Positions 51,367 through 60,478 are shown, numbered from the stretch's first letter. The stretch: 64,000 bases of DNA from Pyrodictium sp. (GCA_013540595.1 JABXKE010000002.1:806050-870049), one strand, 5' to 3'. The notes: generated from the letters alone by a model not told the origin. Numbers and translations: made by a program.

Positions 51367-52164
51367 ATGCATATAAGAGAAAAAAGACCTTTTTCATTCT
51401 CAGTTATAGCATTAATACTACTTGCTGCCACCGCTCTTGCTTTAGTGATAGAATATGAGACGATAGTAAAGTATATTGAACCGCCACCAGAACAGGAGGG
51501 GCAGATTCCACCTCCATTGGAGGTGTCAACGTCAAATAGTACAAACCTATTACCAGCTAGCATTAAAGATAAGATAGTTCACATCGCCTTAAGAGATGAT
51601 GCTATAAGAAAAATACTGGACAAGTCTACCTTCAAAGTAGCTAATGTGTTACCATCAACAGATACAGAGGGAAAATTGGTAGGAGGATGTGCTCTCATCA
51701 GTTTTCCCAAGCCAATATGGCTCGAGTTTAACACGTCAGATGCTCATGGGAGGCCCTTGGAGTACATAGGGTGGGTTAAACAACTTATGGTATGCGTAGA
51801 TCTTAGTAGAGAAGAGGTCTCTGGAATTGTGCCTTCACTAGGTCTGCGCGAAGTACCTCGGGAACCTCCTCCTACTGCGAGTACTAAAGCCAAAGAACTA
51901 TTTAAAGCCTCTATATCTACTGCAAAGAAATTCCTCCAAGAGACTTATGGCTTGAACGAGAGCGCAATGGAGCTAGTTTTTTACAGTATAAAGAACGGTG
52001 TAGCGTATGTATCAGCTAAACCTAAGACCAATGATAAATTGCAAAGCGTCATAATACTCTTGAAAATAGATGCTAAAAATATGGAGGTTATTGAGGCGAA
52101 GAAATACCCCGTAGTGGAGGTCTACATTAACCCAAAGTACACAAACCTAACGGCCGGTAGGTAA
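51367..52164 (+). CDS. Secreted/membrane-anchored hypothetical protein
   Basis: About 265 aa from ATG 51367: MHIREKRPFSFSVIALILLAATALALVI is one N-terminal helix or signal, then a Pro/Glu-rich spacer (EPPPEQEGQIPPPLE) and two extracellular domains; the last ~80 residues (AKKFLQETYGLNESAMELVFYSIKNG) recall PepSY-like folds. Two cysteines. GGGGTG lies 6 bases upstream and an A/T element at 51341-51350 could be the promoter. The frame is open from 51208, but that part has no family-like or signal-like character. Not recognised. It is followed after 6 bases by a broken secreted-protein gene. Confidence 0.5.
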   Translation: MHIREKRPFSFSVIALILLAATALALVIEYETIVKYIEPPPEQEGQIPPPLEVSTSNSTNLLPASIKDKIVHIALRDDAIRKILDKSTFKVANVLPSTDTEGKLVGGCALISFPKPIWLEFNTSDAHGRPLEYIGWVKQLMVCVDLSREEVSGIVPSLGLREVPREPPPTASTKAKELFKASISTAKKFLQETYGLNESAMELVFYSIKNGVAYVSAKPKTNDKLQSVIILLKIDAKNMEVIEAKKYPVVEVYINPKYTNLTAGR

Positions 52165-52170
52165 TGGTGG

Positions 52171-52884
52171 ATGAAGCTACTGGTTTCTGTTTCCCATAGT
52201 AAAGGAAAGACCTTAATCATTCTCCTAGTAATGTTTGCATTTGTCTTAGCCTATTTAGAGGCTTCTCTTGCTGGGCCTGCAACAAGTAACAATTACTATA
52301 CACTATGCATTGATAATGATTGTTTTAGGAATTGGGATTCAAGTAGTGACATTATCATTAATGCCTCTACAGCTGATTGGCCAGTAACGCTAATATACTA
52401 TAGGCATGCAGAAGTTGACAAGATTAAGCTGTCATATGGCTGGATACTCACTGGAATAGGAAATAAAATGTATATGTACATGACTGACGATGGTATTACA
52501 TGGTTTGTAGACTCTGATAGAGGGATGAAGACCCTTGTAATATTCTCTGAGCCATAAACGCTTTGCGACGTTGAGATAGGCAACACAGCTTATGTCCATG
52601 TTAGGCTCTATGCCAATCCTTCAACAGACTATAACTATCACCCAAACCTAGGCCAGTACGTTATTGCAACATCACACCTAGATGAATGGCTTGACGAGGA
52701 CTGGTCCGGGTTTGCGTCTATAGCTGAGGATATAGCTGTTAACGACGCAGTAGTTTATTTGGGTTGGAGTGTATGGCCTGACTACGCTAACGGGTATAAT
52801 AGCGACTTTTGCAGGGTTACACGTAATGGAGCTCATATAAACCACGATGATGGGTGGATATCATATATCTATGTTCCACCTTAA
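52171..52884 (+). pseudogene. Secreted protein gene with in-frame TAA stop
   Basis: The first 128 codons encode a signal-like N-terminus (GKTLIILLVMFAFVLAYLEASLAGP) and a beta-rich domain. After TAA at 52555-52557 the same frame stays open for 108 further codons, up to TAA 52882-52884, with sensible protein character: TLCDVEIGNTAYVHVRLYAN, HLDEWLDEDWSGFASIAED and a final GWISYIYVPP. The second part has no start codon near its beginning. Simplest reading: one gene of about 237 codons carrying a nonsense mutation; a sequencing error or tolerated truncation are alternatives. Not a known family. Confidence 0.65.
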
Positions 52885-52932
52885 CTCTTTCTCCATCTAT
52901 TTTCATCTGCTATTTCTCTTCAAACAACTATC

Positions 52933-52950
52933 AAGACGGCTGTAATGCCG
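52933..52950. repeat. Short inverted repeat
   Basis: GACGGC-6 bases-GCCGTC. It could fold as a 6-bp hairpin in the gap before tmcA. No T run follows directly, so it is not a standard terminator. Confidence 0.25.
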
Positions 52951-53073
52951 TCGACCTTGTAGTTAGGGACATGGGATACTAGATTTAACGTATACGCTTG
53001 TCTATATTCTCAAACATTGAGTAACAATAAAGTAAGCATTAGAGTGTATTAGCTCTTTTTAGCGGGAGTTACG

Positions 53074-55224
53074 ATGAGTAGGTTGGTTGTCCAAGAATTA
53101 TTGGGTAACTGGCTTAGCGAGATTGGCTCTAGAGGTTATAGAGGCCTAGTAGTAGCACATAGTAGTGATACTCTTGGAGAAACGGCTTGGCTAACAGAGT
53201 TTATTATAAGAAAGACTGGGGTCTTACCTCTCTGTATTGCACCTAGTGAATTTAAAAAAGTGCTAGCTCCTTCTTGTTCACGTGTTCTCAGCCCCTCAGC
53301 TATGGAGCAGCTTTTGGGTATGACGAACAAGTACGTTGTAGTGGTTACGCAGAGGCTCCTTAGACCTAATCTACTTGCAGCAGCAATAGAGACTGTAGCT
53401 TATGGGGGAGCAGTACTACTTGTTGTGCCGCCTCTTCAGAACTGGAACCCGGGCGGAGAATATAGCATAGGCACCTACAAGAGGTACCTAATTAATAGGC
53501 TGCTTAAATGCAGGAGCCTCTTCTGGTACGACTCTGATAGGGGAGTAGTCTACGTTAACCGTATACCAGAAGGCAAGGCCGTATCTGCACAGAAACCAGA
53601 AGACTACGAGCCTAGTAGCCCTTTGCCCAAAGCCTTACTAAATGTCGCAGCCACTCTGGATCAAGCAATTGCGTTAGATAGGATAATCGGCTTTTTACGC
53701 AAGAAAGGGCGTAGTATTCTCATACTAGGTGACCGCGGAAGAGGAAAGTCCGGACTCCTAGCGCTAACGCTAGCATATCTAATAAAGACAGGACAAGTAG
53801 GCTTTGTACCCGTAACAGCTCCTTCACCCTGGAGTGCACAGAGCCTCTTCACCGTCTTGTCACTAGCACTGAAAGAGTTGAATATTAAGCATTGGATGAT
53901 AAAGCGCTACGGCGTAGTAGTAGGTGTTGCAGGCCCATGGTTCCACGTTAGATACCATACACCCGATAAGACTCAGCCAGGTGCCTACACAGTTATCGAC
54001 GAAGCAGCCGCTCTTGGGCCTTCACGTCTACGCATACTCTTCGCGAACAGTCCACGAGTAATAACTGCCTCAACTATACATGGTTATGAGGGTTCTGGGA
54101 GGATACTTGCAAAGATAACATACGAGCTGCTAAAAGAGCCGCGGCTCATAGTTGAACTCAAGACCCCAGTTCGTTACGCTGTAAATGACCCCCTTGAAGA
54201 CTGGGTTTACAAGACTTTCATGCTACGCGTTGAGCCCCCTGAGAAACCAGGAGAATTTGACTTAGAAAGAGTTTCATTTAAGAAGGTTAATAGAACAATT
54301 CTTGCAGAGGACTATGAGGAGTTTGAGAAGCTGTATTCTATCCTTGTTGAGGCACATTATAGAAACGAGCCAGACGACTTGGCACTCATCCTAGACGCAA
54401 GCCACCATGAACTCTTCGCGCTATACACGGGAAACGAGCCAGTAGCCGTAGCAGATACTGCAATAGAGACTAGCGAACTACCCTACGAGGCAAGAATGAT
54501 CTATGACATACTTGCACGAATACATTCTGGCACTGTTCCAAAAGGGCTTAGGGTAGTGAGGATAGCCGTGTTATCCTCTCTTCAGAGGAGAGGGCTGGGC
54601 TCCAAGCTACTCAGACACATAGAGGACTGGGCTAGGGCGAATGGGTTTTCATGGATAGGCGCCGTCTTTGGGCGACCAGAAGTACTTGGCTTCTGGCTGA
54701 AGAATGGCTATCTACCAATCCACATTTCGCCGTTACCTAATCGTACAACAGGAGAACACAATATAGGTGTAGCGAAACCCCTTAACACGCAAGGAGAGGA
54801 GCTTGTCTATAGGGCTTCAGCAGACCTCTTAACAAGAGTGCTCTTTTCATCTCATAACTTGTATAGGAGTCTGCCAGTGGAAGTTCACGCGCTCATACTG
54901 AAGGGGTCTCCTAGATTAGCAAATAAGACGCCTAGACCACCACAGCTTAGCGACGAACAACTACTACGGGCGAGAAAGTTCCTTAAAGGGGAAATTGATG
55001 CTGAATCAATACTTGATGTTGCTTATGTAGCTGTCCTCAACTACGTGTGGCGTAAGGGAGGATTATACGACTTCTCAGAGAGTGAGCGAAGGATCATTGC
55101 TGGGCGATTACTCCAGGGACGTCCTATGCGTGAGCTCCTACCAGTAGTAGGCTCCAGAGAAGACTATACTAGACTGCTTAAATACACTGTTACTAAGCTA
55201 CTAGAATTGGAGGTAAACAAGTAG
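53074..55224 (+). CDS. tmcA: tRNA(Met)/RNA cytidine acetyltransferase TmcA
   Basis: 716 aa; forms N4-acetylcytidine using ATP and acetyl-CoA. Domains: N-terminal DUF1726-like (1-170), a RecD-like helicase/ATPase with Walker A GDRGRGKS (219-226) and VIDEAAALG, a GNAT domain with VVRIAVLSSLQRRGLGSKLLRHIE (acetyl-CoA loop), and a C-terminal tRNA-binding tail. In archaea homologues modify many rRNA and mRNA sites, increasingly so at high temperature. ATG 53074 has GGGAG upstream. The stop shares a base with the next gene. Confidence 0.95.
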   Translation: MSRLVVQELLGNWLSEIGSRGYRGLVVAHSSDTLGETAWLTEFIIRKTGVLPLCIAPSEFKKVLAPSCSRVLSPSAMEQLLGMTNKYVVVVTQRLLRPNLLAAAIETVAYGGAVLLVVPPLQNWNPGGEYSIGTYKRYLINRLLKCRSLFWYDSDRGVVYVNRIPEGKAVSAQKPEDYEPSSPLPKALLNVAATLDQAIALDRIIGFLRKKGRSILILGDRGRGKSGLLALTLAYLIKTGQVGFVPVTAPSPWSAQSLFTVLSLALKELNIKHWMIKRYGVVVGVAGPWFHVRYHTPDKTQPGAYTVIDEAAALGPSRLRILFANSPRVITASTIHGYEGSGRILAKITYELLKEPRLIVELKTPVRYAVNDPLEDWVYKTFMLRVEPPEKPGEFDLERVSFKKVNRTILAEDYEEFEKLYSILVEAHYRNEPDDLALILDASHHELFALYTGNEPVAVADTAIETSELPYEARMIYDILARIHSGTVPKGLRVVRIAVLSSLQRRGLGSKLLRHIEDWARANGFSWIGAVFGRPEVLGFWLKNGYLPIHISPLPNRTTGEHNIGVAKPLNTQGEELVYRASADLLTRVLFSSHNLYRSLPVEVHALILKGSPRLANKTPRPPQLSDEQLLRARKFLKGEIDAESILDVAYVAVLNYVWRKGGLYDFSESERRIIAGRLLQGRPMRELLPVVGSREDYTRLLKYTVTKLLELEVNK

Positions 55225-55862
55225 TGCAAACAGCTTTAGTACCCGTACTAGCGCTAATCTCTATAGTGTTAAATGCAAGTAATCCCTACTGCCTAGACCG
55301 GATACATAATGCAACCTGGGTACTTGATGAACCCTTAGAGGGTGTTGTAACAGGTTATAGACCATTAATTGTTGCTGACATGCCTAAGAGTTCTTGGGCT
55401 GTAATACTCTCACCATATTCAAATCAAACACTACAACTGTCTATGGAGAGAAAACATGCGAGCAACATAGTTGTATTATTGTCTCCTATACCAGTACCTC
55501 TTACAGCCAATGTTACCGTATACTTAGTATATGAATCTGGTAGCAAACAATGCAGAGTCGCCATATTCTACTATGCACAGAAGACCTCTAGAACTAGTGT
55601 AGAGATATGGGTACCCAAACCAAAACACTATGACCCCTTACGTATAATAAATGAGAGTCTAAAGAAACTAGGTGGTAAAAGTGAGTCAACACAGGAACGG
55701 CTCTTAGAAAATGCTACCACTAACAATAGTAGTGTACTTAAGAGTATAGAGAGGCATGCCGTACTTAGCAGTCTGAGTGATCGGGCTTATTTTGCTATTC
55801 TCGTCGTCGCAATACTAGTTTTGGTAGTAGACTATCTGTCTTCTCCTCGACACGCCTCCTAA
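55224..55862 (+). CDS. Hypothetical secreted protein with C-terminal membrane anchor
   Basis: 212 aa: an N-terminal signal-like helix (ALVPVLALISIVLNA), an extracellular beta domain to ~130 with two cysteines, a Ser/Asn-rich spacer containing N-glycosylation sequons, and a C-terminal helix (AYFAILVVAILVLVVDYL) that anchors it. GTG 55224 overlaps the tmcA stop (TAGTG), so it is translated with tmcA, an odd partner. Its end overlaps the convergent VTT gene by 68 bases. No family recognised. Confidence 0.5.
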   Translation: MQTALVPVLALISIVLNASNPYCLDRIHNATWVLDEPLEGVVTGYRPLIVADMPKSSWAVILSPYSNQTLQLSMERKHASNIVVLLSPIPVPLTANVTVYLVYESGSKQCRVAIFYYAQKTSRTSVEIWVPKPKHYDPLRIINESLKKLGGKSESTQERLLENATTNNSSVLKSIERHAVLSSLSDRAYFAILVVAILVLVVDYLSSPRHAS

Positions 55863-56547
55863 ACCTTGTTGGTGCAAGAGCAAATAACGCTTGCACTACG
55901 AACTCGAGTGATGCAGCCACCACCCCATACTTTTCGTACACGATTGCTAGCCGCTTCCAGTTCATTCTAGATATGATCAAGGTCACAACAATACTTCCAA
56001 GCAGCAGTACTGCCGCAACAACCGTCGAATCTGCAGAGGAACCAAGCTGTTCTCGTATAACGTAGCCGAAGAACACAGCTAGCCCAGTTATTATTGTCTT
56101 ACCTATGGCGACAGCTATGAAGAAGAGTAGAGGGTTATAGCCAGCTATACCTAGAGGCACGTATAGCACGTCATCAGGCGACGGTGTTGCTGCGAGAAGG
56201 AGAACAGCAACAAAGACACCGCGCTTAAAAAGGTTAACAAAGACCTCAAGGTTCTCCCTAGTGTTCTGCGGGAGCAAACGGTGTACACTACGGCCCATAT
56301 AGAACACTATTAGTTTGCCCAGAGCTGCTCCTATACCGCCTGCAACAGCCACCATGAACTTCTCGTAGGGTTCTAGTGCCACACTAGCACCGTAGCCTGC
56401 TATGATTATAAGATAGGGCAGAGTCATATATGGTATAGCGTTGAATACTAGTGAGATTATAAGAGATGCTAGGATGGGATTCAGCGATAACGCCCACTCT
56501 GATATAGAGTTGAGTATGCTGCTCAGTATAGCAAGTATATCAGCCAA
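55795..56547 (-). CDS. VTT/DedA-like integral membrane protein
   Basis: 250 aa with five or six hydrophobic helices. The central GGIGAALGKLIVFYMGRS and AATPSPDDVLYVPLGIAGYNPLLFF match the re-entrant VTT (SNARE-associated/DedA) region, in which an acidic residue and prolines are conserved. The C-terminal tail is basic and cytoplasmic. DedA-type proteins help lipid flipping or ion homeostasis; the exact role is unknown here. ATG 56547. Confidence 0.65.
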   Translation of the reverse strand: MADILAILSSILNSISEWALSLNPILASLIISLVFNAIPYMTLPYLIIIAGYGASVALEPYEKFMVAVAGGIGAALGKLIVFYMGRSVHRLLPQNTRENLEVFVNLFKRGVFVAVLLLAATPSPDDVLYVPLGIAGYNPLLFFIAVAIGKTIITGLAVFFGYVIREQLGSSADSTVVAAVLLLGSIVVTLIISRMNWKRLAIVYEKYGVVAASLEFVVQALFALAPTRFRRRVEEKTDSLLPKLVLRRRE

Positions 56548-56736
56548 CCCTATGCTACCTCGCTAGATTCATCCTATACTAGTCTCACAATGGTACATTA
56601 CGAGACTGGACCGTGATAGTGGGTTCTTTTTCTAGCTTACAATACTGCTGGATAGTTTCTAAAAAGCCTTAGTAGCTGACACCCAGATCTCTAAGAGTAA
56701 TAGAGTCTCCTCCATGTAGGTGTATTCCTCGTTCAA

Positions 56737-56750
56737 AACATATAAGCTTA
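56737..56750 (+). promoter_or_regulatory. TATA box of second box C/D sRNA
   Basis: AACATATAAGCTTA, about 30 bases before the start of the sRNA terminal stem at 56777, the expected A-box distance. Confidence 0.55.
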
Positions 56751-56776
56751 GAGACCCCGCAAACTACTGAGGAATT

Positions 56777-56843
56777 AGGCGGTGTGAAGACTGCAAACGC
56801 GTCTGAATATTTGCGTGTTGAAGCCCTCGATCGCTGACCGCCT
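56777..56843 (+). ncRNA. Box C/D 2'-O-methylation guide sRNA with terminal stem
   Basis: Ordered elements: terminal stem AGGCGG (56777-56782), box C GTGAAGA (56784-56790), 12-base guide (56791-56802), D' CTGA (56803-56806), 8-base spacer, C' GTGTTGA (56815-56821), 12-base guide (56822-56833), D CTGA (56834-56837), stem CCGCCT (56838-56843). The two stem halves are perfectly complementary and sit where a kink-turn stem belongs. Boxes C and C' each have one change from RTGATGA. Predicted targets: ACGCGUUUGCAG (methylated base G) for D' and CGAUCGAGGGCU (methylated base C) for D. A TATA box lies 30 bases upstream; no coding frame overlaps. Confidence 0.82.
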
Positions 56844-56845
56844 CT

Positions 56846-57478
56846 TCAACCCTTAGCATCTGGCACTTGCCTATGTCTCCGCTGGACTAGACGTATAGCC
56901 TCCTGCAGTGTTTGTGTGATACCTCTCCAATGCCCACCCATCCAGTAGACTTGCCCACACCTAGTACAAACCCAGAACTTATCGTAGAGTTCTAGTACAC
57001 GTGGAGGGACATGGCCTTTTACCTCGTCCTTACTTGCCTCACGCAGCAATGCATTGCAGAGAGGGCACCTACTCCTACTAGGCTCAATATCGAGTCTCAA
57101 GCCAACACTCTGCACCAGTATGGCTAAGGATCTAGTTACATCCGAAGTGACATATACTGCGCGTAGATTCCTCTTCCTGGCACGATTATATAGGCCGCGA
57201 TCACGCGTTACTATTATTCTATCCTCCCTAGCTGCCACCTCGAGAATTCGGGAGTCATGCCAGTCCTTAGCGTATAGCGTGTCGTAGCCTAGCATTCGTA
57301 GCCAGCGCGCGAGACTGCCAAGCATACTGTCTACAATGAATCTGGCGTCTTGCTCGGCGTCAGCTTCCTTCAACGCTGTAGCCCCACTAGGAGTAACTAT
57401 ACTAGCCTGTTTGCCCCGTATATGCTTAAAGAGCCCAAGGAATGTATGTGTACTGCCTTTAGCACAAAAATCTGGCAC
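56846..57478 (-). CDS. Mut7-C RNase domain protein with zinc ribbon
   Basis: 210 aa. The PIN-like Mut7-C domain (PF01927, formerly DUF82) is seen in RFIVDSMLGSLARWLRMLGYDT, DSRILEVAAREDRIIVTRDRGLYNRA with its conserved acidic residues, followed by a zinc ribbon C-x2-C...C-x2-C (RCPLC, VCTRC) and the family tail VYWMGGHWRG. The first ~45 residues are not conserved, so the true start may be inside. It sits 21 bases downstream of the first CBS gene on the same strand, likely in its operon. RNase activity is inferred from the family. Confidence 0.82.
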   Translation of the reverse strand: MPDFCAKGSTHTFLGLFKHIRGKQASIVTPSGATALKEADAEQDARFIVDSMLGSLARWLRMLGYDTLYAKDWHDSRILEVAAREDRIIVTRDRGLYNRARKRNLRAVYVTSDVTRSLAILVQSVGLRLDIEPSRSRCPLCNALLREASKDEVKGHVPPRVLELYDKFWVCTRCGQVYWMGGHWRGITQTLQEAIRLVQRRHRQVPDAKG

Positions 57479-57499
57479 TCTAAGTATACGTGGGGTATT

Positions 57500-58312
57500 C
57501 TAGGATCCCTTTGTGGCTACAAGCTTTACTAGTTCAGTCAGTGTTATAATTCCTATTAGTTTGTCATTGTGTACTACTACAGCGCCCTTTGTCTTTTTAG
57601 TTCTTAACCGCTCAAGTATTGATGTAACACCGTCCTCTGGGCTGACTACTGGTGGTCTAAGTCTCATAATGTCGTCAACAAGTAAGTGTTCAATGCGCTC
57701 TTTACGGTACTTCTCTGGCACAATATCGTGGAAAGCCAGGAAAGCATCAGCTATTTCGTCTGTTGTAACGTACCCCACAAGCCTCCCTTCCTCGTCTACT
57801 ACCGGTAGGAATATCACGTTGTACTTCAGCAGTAACTGACGTGCATGAAGGACTTTGTTTGAGGTACGTAGAACCTCTGGTATTGTGGTCATTATGTCGG
57901 CGGCCTTATACTCGTTAAGTTTCTCAGCAAGCTGCGCTAGCTCCCAGCGTGTTATGAGTCCTATAACTTGGTCTTCTTCTACTACAGGATAGCTACCAAT
58001 GTTGTCTGCTAACATGCGCTGAGCTGCTTCTACAACACTTAAGGTTGGCGGAATAGTCTTTGGGTCAGGAGTCATGAAGCTGGAGACGTGCATTCGGCCT
58101 GGTACAATGTTTCGTGTACGTAGTGTTGCAAGCTTCATCATTATATCCTTCTTCGTCATAATTCCTACAAGCTTGCCCTTCTTGACTACTACAACACGGT
58201 CACTATCGTATTTCCTCATAATTCTCACAGCATGTTCTAGAGTCTCATCCTTGTCTACAACAGGATAATCCCTAAGCATGACGTCCTTAACATAGATGCT
58301 ATTGAGGCTCAT
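57500..58312 (-). CDS. Four-CBS-domain protein 1
   Basis: About 270 aa made of four CBS domains: YVKDVMLRDYPVVD...KLVGIMTKKDIM; SSFMTPDPKTI...QVIGLITRWELA; AADIMTTIPEVL...RLVGYVTTDEIA; and VDDIMRLRPPVV...KLIGIITLTELV. CBS pairs bind adenosine nucleotides or SAM and act as sensors. No catalytic domain attached. ATG 58312 has GGGGAGAGGAG upstream and is preferred to the frame start at 58351. Upstream neighbour of the Mut7-C gene. Confidence 0.88.
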   Translation of the reverse strand: MSLNSIYVKDVMLRDYPVVDKDETLEHAVRIMRKYDSDRVVVVKKGKLVGIMTKKDIMMKLATLRTRNIVPGRMHVSSFMTPDPKTIPPTLSVVEAAQRMLADNIGSYPVVEEDQVIGLITRWELAQLAEKLNEYKAADIMTTIPEVLRTSNKVLHARQLLLKYNVIFLPVVDEEGRLVGYVTTDEIADAFLAFHDIVPEKYRKERIEHLLVDDIMRLRPPVVSPEDGVTSILERLRTKKTKGAVVVHNDKLIGIITLTELVKLVATKGS

Positions 58313-58413
58313 CTCCTCTCCCCACAGATACACTCGCATTATATGTTGCATGGATTATTAATTTGTTATCGCGTAACCTCAATAAACCTAGCTAAAATTA
58401 CATCTTGGAGAAA

Positions 58414-59268
58414 TCACTTACCTATTATTGCTTCAAGTATATTGTGTTTGACCACAATGCCCACAGGCTCGTCATCAGATACTATCGGCACAGAGCTAAA
58501 GCCTCCACGCAACATGTATGATGCCACAATAGCCATATCTTCTTCAGGCGAAGCAGTTACAGGATCAGGAGTCATTATGTCTCCTGCGAGGGTTATAGCG
58601 AAACTGTAGACCGGGCCTATGCGGCCCTTAGGAAGTCTAGCAAACCTTCTTGTACGCTTTGCTTTACCTTTAAGCGGCGCAATGAACTCCTCGAGGAAGG
58701 CTAGGTCACTAGGGGCTATTATTCCCAGCAACCGTTTGCCTTCAATAACAAGCACTCTCCTTGACGGGTGAGATGAGAGCAAGTCTATGACATAAGACAT
58801 GCTATGCTGTGGCGTTACAAGTGGCGGGTCAGCGTACATGTAGTCTTTAGCCTTATACTTACCTCTAAGTCTTTCAGCATAAGCACGAACAACATCAGTC
58901 TTAGTTATCACACCCACCAATTTACCGTCATCATTAACAACAGGTAACCCACCAATATTATGGTGTAACATTAGTCTTGCAGCCTCTCTTATTGACCTAT
59001 TATAGGTGACTGTGACAGGATTCCTGGTCATGACCTCCTCGGCTAATATTGAGTCTAGTGATCTCCTGTTCAATGGATCTTCAGCCGCTTTTAATAAGTC
59101 ATTCTTGGTAATTATGCCGACGGGTCTTTCAAGATCGTCAATGATTACTACGCGCCCTATACGGTATCTTAGCATAAGGTTCCTAACATGCGCCAGAACA
59201 CTTGAGGGTTTCGCCACGATTACAGGAGAAGACATATACTCATCTACGCGTGGATACGGCTTAGCCAA
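58414..59268 (-). CDS. Four-CBS-domain protein 2
   Basis: About 284 aa, four CBS domains: VDEYMSSPVIVAK...PVGIITKNDLL; AEEVMTRNPVTVT...KLVGVITKTDVV; AKDYMYADPPLVT...RLLGIIAPSDLA; and AGDIMTPDPVTAS...PVGIVVKHNIL. A basic insertion (KAKRTRRFARLPKGRIGPVYSFAI) between domains 3 and 4 is peculiar to this copy. TTG 59268 has GGGGTGA a few bases upstream; GTG 59277 is the frame start. Same strand as its four sister genes, 62 bases or more apart. Confidence 0.88.
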   Translation of the reverse strand: MAKPYPRVDEYMSSPVIVAKPSSVLAHVRNLMLRYRIGRVVIIDDLERPVGIITKNDLLKAAEDPLNRRSLDSILAEEVMTRNPVTVTYNRSIREAARLMLHHNIGGLPVVNDDGKLVGVITKTDVVRAYAERLRGKYKAKDYMYADPPLVTPQHSMSYVIDLLSSHPSRRVLVIEGKRLLGIIAPSDLAFLEEFIAPLKGKAKRTRRFARLPKGRIGPVYSFAITLAGDIMTPDPVTASPEEDMAIVASYMLRGGFSSVPIVSDDEPVGIVVKHNILEAIIGK

Positions 59269-59393
59269 ATAGATCACCCCATTGAGTTTGTTTGCAGTAT
59301 ACGATCTGTCTAAAGCAAGAAAACATAGTCAAAACCATGTGTTGGATTTAGCGCATGAATACACTGTTCTACCTAATACCTAGCTTTACAGTG

Positions 59394-60341
59394 TTACTTA
59401 CTGCTCAGCGTTGCCAAAGCATATAGTAAGTCTCTTTCAGTTATTATACCCCTTATTCCTCCATCATCAACAACTAGTAGGCTACTAACACCTTTCTCCT
59501 TCATTAGCGTCGCTGCATCACCCACATCAGCGTCTGGACTTATTGTCGTGTAGCCTGAGAGACCAGCAAGTTTTACTGGTGCACTTAATACTTCCTCGAT
59601 GTTACCTGTCTCAATGAATCTGAAAATGTCATGCGACCCTATCAGTCTTACAATATCTTTTGCTGTGATCATCCCCCATACTTTGTTGTCTTCAAGTATT
59701 GGAAGCCGCCTTATACCATACTTTACCATTGTCTCAACTGCCTGCTTTATAGTTGCCGTAGAATCTATTGCTATTACCTGGCTTGTCATCACTTCTTCTA
59801 CTTTTCTACCCACCTTCTTTTCAGCAAGAACCATTACTAGGTCATGCTCAGTTATTATGCCCCATAGGAAGCCGTCATCCATTACGACTGGAAGTACACC
59901 AACACCTTTTAACACCATAGTCTCGAGTATCTTGTCTAGCTTATCGTGTATTGTTACGTATACTGGGTTGGGGTTCATTATTGATGCCACGTGCTCTTTT
60001 AGCAGTGCACTATATACATTGCCTTTGTGACGGTTTACTACAATATTGTAAAGTTCGCCGCCACCAAAGTAGTTTACAATATCCATAGCTGTGAGCATTC
60101 CTTCAAGAATATCAGTGTTTGGCCTAACTACAGGGAGAGCACGAACATTTCTTCGTGCCATCTCCTCGGCTGCTCCTAGAATAGTATCAGTCTTTGTTGT
60201 CGTATAGACGGGGCGTTTTGCAAGAAGCTTTGCGTCGCCCTCATGCCGGTATATGCGGTCACTAAAGTTGGGCATTCCATCACTTCTAAGCCATCTAATC
60301 CCTTCAGGTCTACGTGAAGGAACCATGGGTGCTCTACGCAT
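59394..60341 (-). CDS. Four-CBS-domain protein 3
   Basis: About 315 aa: a basic N-terminal extension of ~40 residues (RRAPMVPSRRPEGIRWL) followed by four CBS domains: AKRPVYTTTKTDT...ILEGMLTAMDIV; VASIMNPNPVYVT...FLWGIITEHDLV; VEEVMTSQVIAID...KVWGMITAKDIV; and APVKLAGLSGYTT...GIRGIITERDLL. ATG 60341 has GGTGG 7 bases upstream. The basic extension might contact nucleic acid, which is inference. Several WGxI motifs (usually VGxI) set this copy apart. Confidence 0.88.
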   Translation of the reverse strand: MRRAPMVPSRRPEGIRWLRSDGMPNFSDRIYRHEGDAKLLAKRPVYTTTKTDTILGAAEEMARRNVRALPVVRPNTDILEGMLTAMDIVNYFGGGELYNIVVNRHKGNVYSALLKEHVASIMNPNPVYVTIHDKLDKILETMVLKGVGVLPVVMDDGFLWGIITEHDLVMVLAEKKVGRKVEEVMTSQVIAIDSTATIKQAVETMVKYGIRRLPILEDNKVWGMITAKDIVRLIGSHDIFRFIETGNIEEVLSAPVKLAGLSGYTTISPDADVGDAATLMKEKGVSSLLVVDDGGIRGIITERDLLYALATLSSK

Positions 60342-60478
60342 ATACACCACCTACCCCGACATACAAACCATAATACATTACATTATTAGGGTGCAAAACA
60401 TAAACATTTGACGAAAACGCAAATGCACACGAACGCGTTAATTGCCAAATTCTATGGAGGACTCCCCAGCAGCGGTAG

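Noticed and set aside
52555-52557. Programmed recoding of the stop codon
   Set aside because: The codon is TAA, not TGA or TAG, so selenocysteine or pyrrolysine is not expected; kept only as a nonsense mutation or possible readthrough.
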